From Cytophagaceae bacterium (lineage in GTDB: Bacteria; Bacteroidota; Bacteroidia; Cytophagales; Spirosomataceae), in the NCBI GenBank assembly GCA_947464595.1, contig CANHXO010000010.1, forward strand, positions 1 to 40,330: a stretch of 40,330 nucleotides of DNA, written 5' to 3'. A program made the translations under genes and the position numbers. This document shows, piece by piece, positions 34,743 through 40,330 of this stretch. The number at the start of each line of letters is the position of its first letter. Position 1 is the first letter of the stretch. Below the pieces are notes generated by a model that worked only from the letters and a program-made list of their open reading frames with translations, had not been told where the DNA came from and made no database searches.

Positions 34743-35111
34743 ATGAAAAAAGTATTGATTGCAGAAGATAGTTCAGTGATTCAAAATTTGGCTAAAAAGA
34801 TTTTGGAATTTCAAAATTTCGAAATTCATGCCGTGAAAAATGGCCAACAAGTTTTAGACGAATTAGCCAAAGCTGATTTTGACATTATTTTATTAGATAT
34901 CAATATGCCCGTGATGGACGGGATGGAATGTGCTAAGGCGGTACGTGCTTTAGGTGACGCAAGCAAATCAAAAATTCCGATGATTGCCATCACTGGAAAT
35001 GCACGAAATTACAGCATGGCTGAATTTAAAGAGGCGGGTTTCAATGATTTTTTAGCAAAACCATTGAACTTCGATGCGCTAGTTTCTCAAGTGAAAGCTT
35101 TAACAGAGTAA
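34743..35111 (+). CDS. Single-domain CheY-like response regulator
   Basis: A 122-residue receiver domain with all signalling residues: acidic E8-D9, phospho-acceptor D52 in LLDINMPVMDG, switch T84 in MIAITGN, and K106 in FLAKPLN. There is no output domain. No histidine kinase or chemotaxis gene lies nearby, so its partner is unknown. It is 4 nt before the MBL hydrolase gene and probably leads a transcript through the HAD gene. Confidence 0.92.
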   Translation: MKKVLIAEDSSVIQNLAKKILEFQNFEIHAVKNGQQVLDELAKADFDIILLDINMPVMDGMECAKAVRALGDASKSKIPMIAITGNARNYSMAEFKEAGFNDFLAKPLNFDALVSQVKALTE

Positions 35112-35115
35112 TTTT

Positions 35116-35886
35116 ATGTCCCCTATACAAGTGACGTTTTTAGGAACGGGAACTTCTCAGGGGATTCCGATGATAGCCTGTGACTGTGAGGTTTGCAAGT
35201 CTGATGACCCCCGTGATAAGCGTTTAAGGGTGTCTATTCATATTCAAATTGGGGGGAAAAACTTTATTATTGACACAGGTCCTGATTTTCGCCAACAAAT
35301 ACTTAGAGAAGGCATAAAGCACGTCGATGCGGTGATTTATACCCATGAGCACAAGGATCATACCGCGGGTATGGATGATATTCGTGGGTTTAATTATGCG
35401 CAAAAAACGTCTATCCCTCTTTATGGTCAAAAGAACGTCATCGACCAATTAAAACGTGAATTTGCATACGCTTTTGACGAAAATAAATATCCGGGTGTTC
35501 CCGAAATCGATGTACATTACATTGAAAATAAACCCTTTGAAATAGAAGGAGTTGCTATTATACCCATTAAAGTCCGCCATTATTTTATCGATATTCTAGG
35601 TTTTCGATTCGGGGATTTTACCTACATTACGGATGCTAATTTTATTTCAGAGGATGAGTTGGAGAAAGTGAAGGGCTCTAAAGTTTTAGTTCTTAATGCC
35701 TTACGTAAAACTTCACACGTATCTCATTTTACCTTGGCAGAAGCCCTAGAAGTAATTGAAAAAATTAAGCCAGAAAGGGCTTACATAACGCATTTAAGTC
35801 ATATGATGGGTTTGCATGCCGATGTTCAGAAAGAACTACCTCCTCATGTATTTTTAGCAGAGGATGGATTAAAATTAGAGATTTAA
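35116..35886 (+). CDS. PhnP-like MBL-fold metallohydrolase
   Basis: A 256-residue metallo-beta-lactamase-fold protein: FLGTGTSQGIPMIACDCEVC at the N-terminus with a cysteine cluster C22/C24/C27 like the structural zinc site of PhnP, FIIDTGPDF, the metal motif TH77-E-H79-K-D81-H82, a mid-domain FGDFTYITDANF, and late HLSHMMGLH. This group cleaves cyclic phosphodiesters (phosphoribosyl 1,2-cyclic phosphate type), although no phosphonate genes are nearby. The following HAD gene begins immediately after its stop codon, suggesting that both act on phosphate esters. Confidence 0.9.
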   Translation: MSPIQVTFLGTGTSQGIPMIACDCEVCKSDDPRDKRLRVSIHIQIGGKNFIIDTGPDFRQQILREGIKHVDAVIYTHEHKDHTAGMDDIRGFNYAQKTSIPLYGQKNVIDQLKREFAYAFDENKYPGVPEIDVHYIENKPFEIEGVAIIPIKVRHYFIDILGFRFGDFTYITDANFISEDELEKVKGSKVLVLNALRKTSHVSHFTLAEALEVIEKIKPERAYITHLSHMMGLHADVQKELPPHVFLAEDGLKLEI

Positions 35887-36528
35887 ATGTCAGAAAAAGC
35901 TGTTTTGTTTGATATGGATGGGGTCGTTATTGATAATTTGCCTTATCATCTGGATGCATGGTTAGTCTATTGTGAACGCCATAGCATCCCTTTAACCAGA
36001 GAAATATTTTACAAGGACCTCAATGGATTGAATTCAAAAGACACCTTCGAATGGTTGTTGAAACGTCCATTAACGAAGGAAGAAATAGTGGAATTTGAAG
36101 AAGAAAAGGAATTGATTTATAGAGAATTTTATGCCCCTTTCTTAACTCCAGCGCCAGGTTTAATGGTATTTTTAGGCCAATTGAAGTCAGCGGGTATTAA
36201 AACTGCTTTAGGTACTTCAGCAGGTCCTGGTAATATTAATTTTATTTTGGACGGCTTAGGTATTCGAGACCAATTTGACGCGGTGATTGGTGGAGCCGAA
36301 GTGACAAAAGGAAAGCCAGATCCAGAAATTTATTTACGTGCTGCAGGATTAGTGGATGCAAGTCCAGAAAATTGCTGGGTCATTGAGGACTCACTTCAAG
36401 GAATTGAAGCAGGTTTATCTGCTGGGATGAACGTGGTGGGTATGACCACTTCCCATTCGTCTGAGGAATTATCCCATACCCATGTAACGAGTCCTGATTT
36501 TGTTGATTTGTTCCAAAAAATGTTTTAA
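35887..36528 (+). CDS. HAD-family hydrolase, beta-phosphoglucomutase-like
   Basis: A 213-residue HAD superfamily protein with D9-x-D11 in VLFDMDGVVID, a helical cap (LPYHLDAWLVYCERHSIP...), motif II ALGTSAGPGN, the lysine in GKPDPEIYLRAAG, and motif III WVIEDSLQGIEAG. It is a sugar-phosphate phosphatase or phosphoglucomutase; sequence alone does not decide. Its ATG follows the MBL stop codon directly (no spacer), so translation is likely coupled. Confidence 0.9.
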   Translation: MSEKAVLFDMDGVVIDNLPYHLDAWLVYCERHSIPLTREIFYKDLNGLNSKDTFEWLLKRPLTKEEIVEFEEEKELIYREFYAPFLTPAPGLMVFLGQLKSAGIKTALGTSAGPGNINFILDGLGIRDQFDAVIGGAEVTKGKPDPEIYLRAAGLVDASPENCWVIEDSLQGIEAGLSAGMNVVGMTTSHSSEELSHTHVTSPDFVDLFQKMF

Positions 36529-36562
36529 GAGCTCCTATTTTTAAATAATTAAATCAAAAATA

Positions 36563-39241
36563 ATGCGCGTATTTTTATTGGGTTTTTTATTGGTCTTCAG
36601 TCTAATTAATGGCTTACATGCCCAGAAATTAAAAATGGAAATGAAGCCAGGCGAAATGGTTGAAGAGTTTACGCCTGAAAAATCTGGAATCGTCCGTAAA
36701 CTGCCTGAAGGCTATTATGATAAAACCTTAGCCCAAATCCTTGAAAAAGCAAATAAGAAATCGTTGGGCACTCATATACCTACCGTCAGTACAAGTGAGT
36801 TTATTATCAATTACGAAGTTCCTCCTCCTGCCAACGTAAAAGCTGTTTTTGAACAGGCGGCAGCTACTTGGGCTAATTTTTTGAAGTCCGATATTCCCAT
36901 TCGTATTTATGTAAAATGGCGACCATTAGCCTCCGGTGTGTTGGGAAGCGCAGGGGCCTATTCAAGTGTTAGAAATTTTGTGGGGGCTAATAAGTTAAAT
37001 ACGTGGTATCCGATTGCATTAGCGGAAAAAATGGCACATGCTAATTTTAATGGTGCTGATTCCGATATTGTAGCCACTTTTAATTCCGATTATCCTGACT
37101 GGTTTATTGGGACGAATGGTGTGCCTACAGATAAACAAATAGATTTATATTCGGTAGCATTGCATGAAATGGGCCACGGGCTTGGATTTATCGGACAAAT
37201 TCAAGCAGATGTAACTTCTAACTCGACAAGCTCATCCACGGCTGGATATGGGTATCCGGGAATCTTTGACCAGTTTATTTTTGATAATAAAAATAATTTA
37301 CTCGTCGATACGTTGACCTATCAAAATAATTCTAACCAAATATTTAAGCAAATCATTTCGGATAGTTTATATCTCAAATCCGCTTCCATTTTGAGAAATA
37401 ATGCAGGTAATTCGGCACGACTTTATGCCCCAAAACCTAGTCAATTTCCTCCTCCCCCAAATCCATTGGGCTACAAGGAAGGTTCTAGTGTTTACCATGT
37501 AGATAACAACATTTATGGTCCTGGAGATATAAATGCATTGATGACTCCCCAAATTGCACCCGGTGAAATCACAGCCCAATTAGGCCCCATCGTCAAGGGC
37601 ATTTTCAATGATATGGGTTGGTATTCCTCTAATATCATTGATGAAGATCTAAGAGATACAGAAGAGAATCAAGTCCTTTTCTCTGCAAAAGTGTATTCCG
37701 ATACGCTTTGGGATGAGAAATCCTTGAAACTTATGTACTCGATTGACAAAAGTATATTGTCAGCAACCCCTGTGACTACTTTTACCAAAACAGGTTCAAA
37801 TACCTATTCCTACCTGCTTACTTTACCTAAGTCAACAGCTAATAGAAAGGTTTCTTATTACTGGACCGCAAATGAATTGTCTGGTAAAAAATTCACCTCT
37901 CCAGCTGAGGCACCTGTCATTGCCGGCACCAAATTTGGAAGTTATAATGAATTCACGATCGGTGTAGATACAATTAAGCCAATCGTTGTTTTTTCAAATC
38001 CACTTAAATACATTTTCAATTCTCAAACCACGATTCCTTTGCCTAATTTGTTGGCCATCGACAATTTAGGTATTGATACCATTTACATGGAGTATTCCAT
38101 TAATGGTGCGCCTCTAAAGGGGCAAGGTTTTAAAAAATTAGCAGGAGATGCGTATTCATATTCGAATGCATTTACTTTTTCAGCTGGTGTTTTAAAATCA
38201 GGTGACATCATCAAATATCGAATTATAGTCAAGGATAAGGCTAAACTTACTAACGTGGTCAATTTACCAGCGTTTGGATTTTATGAATTTAAGGTCTTGG
38301 GAATTCAAGCATCAACTAAATCCTATGTAACTAATTTTGACCAACAACCTTATTCAGACTTTTATTTAAAAGGCTTTAATTTTAGTCAGCCTTCTGGCTT
38401 TAATTCGCCTAGTTTAAGTTCGGATCACCCGTATGAAGATGGCTTAGAGGAATCCTACGATGGAGGAGGAGGTTCAGACAAGTTTACCAATAACGACGCT
38501 TTGCTTTTGAAACCCATTATTATTCGATCGGATACCGCTAAGATTTATTTTGATGAAGTGGTTCTTGTAGAACCTGGAGAAGAAGGGGAAGCGTTTTTAA
38601 ATGTGGATGGTTCCGTTAATCGAAATTTTTTCGACTATGTAATTGTTCAGGGGTCGAATGACTTAGGTAAAACTTGGTCTAATTTTACTGATGGTTGGGA
38701 TGCCAATACGTATTCCATTTGGCAAAATGCGTGGAAGTCTAAGACAGATAAAGATGGTAATTCAATCGCTTTAGGCAGTCCGTCCTTATTGAAAAAAAGG
38801 GAGATTAATATGCTATCGTCAGGTAAATTTAAAGCAGGGGACCAGGTCATCATTCGATTTAGGCTACATGCTGATGTGGCAGCGCACGGTTGGGGCTGGT
38901 GGATCGATAATTTAAACATTCAAGGTTGGAGTACAATCAGCAACCCGATTTTATCTATCGAACCCGGTTTTCAAAACATGGATTTACAAATATCGCCTAA
39001 CCCGACGAACGGTCGCTTGTTGATCCAAATGTCGTTGTCGGCTTTAGGAAACGCTGAGAAAGAAGTAAATATCCTAATTTCCGATATGATGGGCAAAGCT
39101 ATTTTACCTAAAAAATACCTTTTAACTGGGGATATGTTCAAGGAGGAATTGGATTTGTCGGCTTTAGGACAAGGAACCTATTTATTGCATGTACAAACGG
39201 GCGATAAATTAATTAGTAGAAAAATTGTACTCATAAAATAA
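36563..39241 (+). CDS. Large secreted HEXXH protein (putative zinc protease) with T9SS-type C-terminal tail
   Basis: An 892-residue protein with a signal peptide ending GLHAQ. A zincin-like domain spans about residues 65-350, with H201-E-M-G-H205 in VALHEMGHGLGFIGQ and a preceding YPIALAEKM region. Ig-like beta domains follow. There is an MAM/immune-inhibitor-like jelly roll near 700-795 (FKAGDQVIIRFRLHADVAAHGWGWWIDNLNI), then a type IX sorting tail with ISPNPTNGRLLIQM, a late YLLHVQTGDKLISRKIVLIK and a basic C-terminus. The third metzincin His is replaced by Gly. It is probably exported through T9SS to the surface or medium. It lies 34 nt after the HAD gene and may have its own promoter. Confidence 0.88.
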   Translation: MRVFLLGFLLVFSLINGLHAQKLKMEMKPGEMVEEFTPEKSGIVRKLPEGYYDKTLAQILEKANKKSLGTHIPTVSTSEFIINYEVPPPANVKAVFEQAAATWANFLKSDIPIRIYVKWRPLASGVLGSAGAYSSVRNFVGANKLNTWYPIALAEKMAHANFNGADSDIVATFNSDYPDWFIGTNGVPTDKQIDLYSVALHEMGHGLGFIGQIQADVTSNSTSSSTAGYGYPGIFDQFIFDNKNNLLVDTLTYQNNSNQIFKQIISDSLYLKSASILRNNAGNSARLYAPKPSQFPPPPNPLGYKEGSSVYHVDNNIYGPGDINALMTPQIAPGEITAQLGPIVKGIFNDMGWYSSNIIDEDLRDTEENQVLFSAKVYSDTLWDEKSLKLMYSIDKSILSATPVTTFTKTGSNTYSYLLTLPKSTANRKVSYYWTANELSGKKFTSPAEAPVIAGTKFGSYNEFTIGVDTIKPIVVFSNPLKYIFNSQTTIPLPNLLAIDNLGIDTIYMEYSINGAPLKGQGFKKLAGDAYSYSNAFTFSAGVLKSGDIIKYRIIVKDKAKLTNVVNLPAFGFYEFKVLGIQASTKSYVTNFDQQPYSDFYLKGFNFSQPSGFNSPSLSSDHPYEDGLEESYDGGGGSDKFTNNDALLLKPIIIRSDTAKIYFDEVVLVEPGEEGEAFLNVDGSVNRNFFDYVIVQGSNDLGKTWSNFTDGWDANTYSIWQNAWKSKTDKDGNSIALGSPSLLKKREINMLSSGKFKAGDQVIIRFRLHADVAAHGWGWWIDNLNIQGWSTISNPILSIEPGFQNMDLQISPNPTNGRLLIQMSLSALGNAEKEVNILISDMMGKAILPKKYLLTGDMFKEELDLSALGQGTYLLHVQTGDKLISRKIVLIK

Positions 39242-39299
39242 TGGGTTTTTATTAAATTGCATTCCGATTTATACGGGTCGGGTCATTAAATAATTTTTT

Positions 39300-40142
39300 A
39301 TGTCTTGGTTTTCAAGAAAAGATAAAGGGATTCAAACTCCCACCGAATTTAAACGCGAAGCACCAGATGGTTTATGGTATCAATGTCCGTCCTGTAAAAA
39401 GGCGATACATACTAGGGAGCATCGTTTATTTGCCTATACTTGCTCAAGTTGTAATTACCATGAAAAGATAGGTTCGCAAGAGTATTTTGAATTGTTATTT
39501 GACATGACCAAATACACGGAATTGGACGCACATATGGGATCTGGCGATCCACTTTCATTTGTAGATACTAAAAAATATACGGATCGAGTAGCTTCCACAG
39601 AATTAAAAAGTGGATTAAAAGATGCTGTTCGATCAGCCTATGGGGAGATGAATGGAAACCCCATCACTATTGCGGCGATGGATTTTAGTTTTATTGGGGG
39701 TTCGATGGGCTCGGTCGTTGGCGAAAAAATTTCCCGCGCGATTGATCATTCGCTTAAAACAGGAACCCCATTTTTAATGATTTCAAGATCAGGTGGTGCT
39801 CGCATGATGGAGGCTGGATTTTCACTCATGCAAATGGCTAAAACTTCTGCCCGTTTGGCTTTGTTGGCCGAAGCGAAAATTCCTTATATTTCATTACTAA
39901 CTGACCCTACTACAGGGGGAGTGACAGCTTCTTATGCCATGTTGGGCGATTTTAATATCGCAGAGCCTGGAGCTTTAATCGGCTTTGCAGGTCCGCGTGT
40001 CATTCGTGAAACAATTGGCAAGGATTTGCCAAAAGGTTTTCAAAGTGCTGACTTTGTCTTGGACCACGGGTTTTTAGATTTCATTGTCGACCGCAAGGAT
40101 TTGAAAGACAAATTGAGCGCCCTGCTAACGATGCTTAAATAG
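39300..40142 (+). CDS. accD: Acetyl-CoA carboxylase carboxyltransferase subunit beta
   Basis: A 280-residue AccD, the beta subunit of the carboxyltransferase that makes malonyl-CoA for fatty acid synthesis in the cytoplasm. The N-terminal zinc ribbon is complete (C29, C32, C48, C51 in CPSCKK and CSSCNY). The crotonase-like core shows [30 protein letters not shown] and [14 protein letters not shown], then [21 protein letters not shown]. Length is normal. It stands alone between the T9SS protein and a strong terminator. Confidence 0.96.
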   Translation: MSWFSRKDKGIQTPTEFKREAPDGLWYQCPSCKKAIHTREHRLFAYTCSSCNYHEKIGSQEYFELLFDMTKYTELDAHMGSGDPLSFVDTKKYTDRVASTELKSGLKDAVRSAYGEMNGNPITIAAMDFSFIGGSMGSVVGEKISRAIDHSLKTGTPFLMISRSGGARMMEAGFSLMQMAKTSARLALLAEAKIPYISLLTDPTTGGVTASYAMLGDFNIAEPGALIGFAGPRVIRETIGKDLPKGFQSADFVLDHGFLDFIVDRKDLKDKLSALLTMLK

Positions 40143-40198
40143 CTTTGGGTTATTTTGACTTGATTTTATAGTCAAGCAATATTCCGATTTTAAATCTA

Positions 40199-40239
40199 AA
40201 TAAAAAGCCCTTTGCAAATCTTGCAAAGGGCTTTTTATT
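40199..40239. terminator. Bidirectional terminator between accD and the right-edge gene
   Basis: A 16-bp perfect stem AAAAAGCCCTTTGCAA (40202-40217) with TTGCAAAGGGCTTTTT (40221-40236) and a 3-nt loop, extended by three A-T pairs to 40199-40239. It has T runs in both directions and serves convergent genes. Confidence 0.92.
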
Positions 40240-40254
40240 ATAAATTCTGTTAGA

Positions 40255-40330
40255 TTACTCGGCTATTACAGCGGCTGCTGCAGCTGCTGCAGTAACTTTA
40301 CCTCTTGTTTTCTTTTCTTTTTCTGGTGCA
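40255..40330 (-). CDS. C-terminal end of an alanine/lysine-rich protein (partial)
   Basis: On the minus strand a frame is open from the right edge to TAA at 40257-40255. It encodes 24 residues, including EKEKKTRGKVT followed by seven alanines and VIAE. The position just beyond a bidirectional terminator supports a real gene end. The charged, Ala-rich tail resembles the C-terminal extensions of some ribosomal or nucleic-acid-binding proteins, but too little is present to name it. Confidence 0.55.
   Translation of the reverse strand, partial: APEKEKKTRGKVTAAAAAAAVIAE

Noticed and set aside
40258-40300. Short GCT/GCA repeat near the right edge as a microsatellite or CRISPR-like repeat
   Set aside because: It is the alanine run of the partial minus-strand coding sequence; there are no spacers or regular repeat units.

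Overview
The window looks like chromosomal DNA from a low-GC, aerobic member of the Bacteroidota, most likely a cytophagal lineage. The evidence is a SusC/SusD pair, many secreted proteins ending their signal peptides in FGQ or AQ, a protein with a type IX secretion-like C-terminal tail, intergenic TAnnTTTG promoter elements, few Shine-Dalgarno sites, and a SerB-SerA fusion. No tRNA, rRNA, insertion sequence, CRISPR array or prophage gene was seen. The genus cannot be named from the sequence alone.

Layout. 1-2.7 kb: a nucleoside/sugar-type MFS transporter cut by the left edge, a small membrane protein and myo-inositol oxygenase. 2.7-4.5 kb (minus): a secreted NTF2-like protein and a serine beta-lactamase-fold hydrolase. 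4.6-8.8 kb: yidD, an acyl-CoA dehydrogenase and a secreted M1 aminopeptidase. 9.0-19.7 kb: a nutrient-uptake locus with SusC, SusD, then a translationally coupled trio (FG-GAP/UnbV lipoprotein, vanadium haloperoxidase-type PAP2 lipoprotein, secreted DUF1080 protein). 19.7-23.7 kb (minus): hemA-recX, then an aromatic-type aminotransferase overlapping tyrA. 23.7-31 kb: a tight run of SDR, YheT-like hydrolase, SerB-SerA, SerC, Gfo/Idh, SGNH hydrolase and an NrtR-like Nudix regulator. 31-34.7 kb: a YebC homologue (minus), then a DUF5916 outer-membrane-type protein and DUF2911. 34.7-40.3 kb: an orphan CheY-like receiver, an MBL phosphodiesterase, a HAD phosphatase, a large secreted HEXXH protein, accD, and the tail of an alanine-rich protein on the minus strand.

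The most interesting element is between recX and the aminotransferase-tyrA pair (21750-21908, minus strand). A near-perfect Bacteroidota promoter (TTTG-N19-TACCTTTG) sits 4 nt before a 21-codon ORF with six tyrosine codons. Its stop codon abuts a segment that can pair, over 7 bp, with a downstream segment. That second segment can alternatively form a 7-bp hairpin followed by seven U residues, just before the aminotransferase start. This is the full architecture of a ribosome-stalling attenuator sensing charged tRNA-Tyr, and its transcript is predicted to be almost leaderless. The TyrA it controls is short and has no visible ACT domain, so transcription attenuation may stand in for allosteric feedback.

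The other regions are largely ordinary metabolism. Secondary points of interest are the SusCD-haloperoxidase locus, the degenerate Nudix regulator, and several strong bidirectional terminators.
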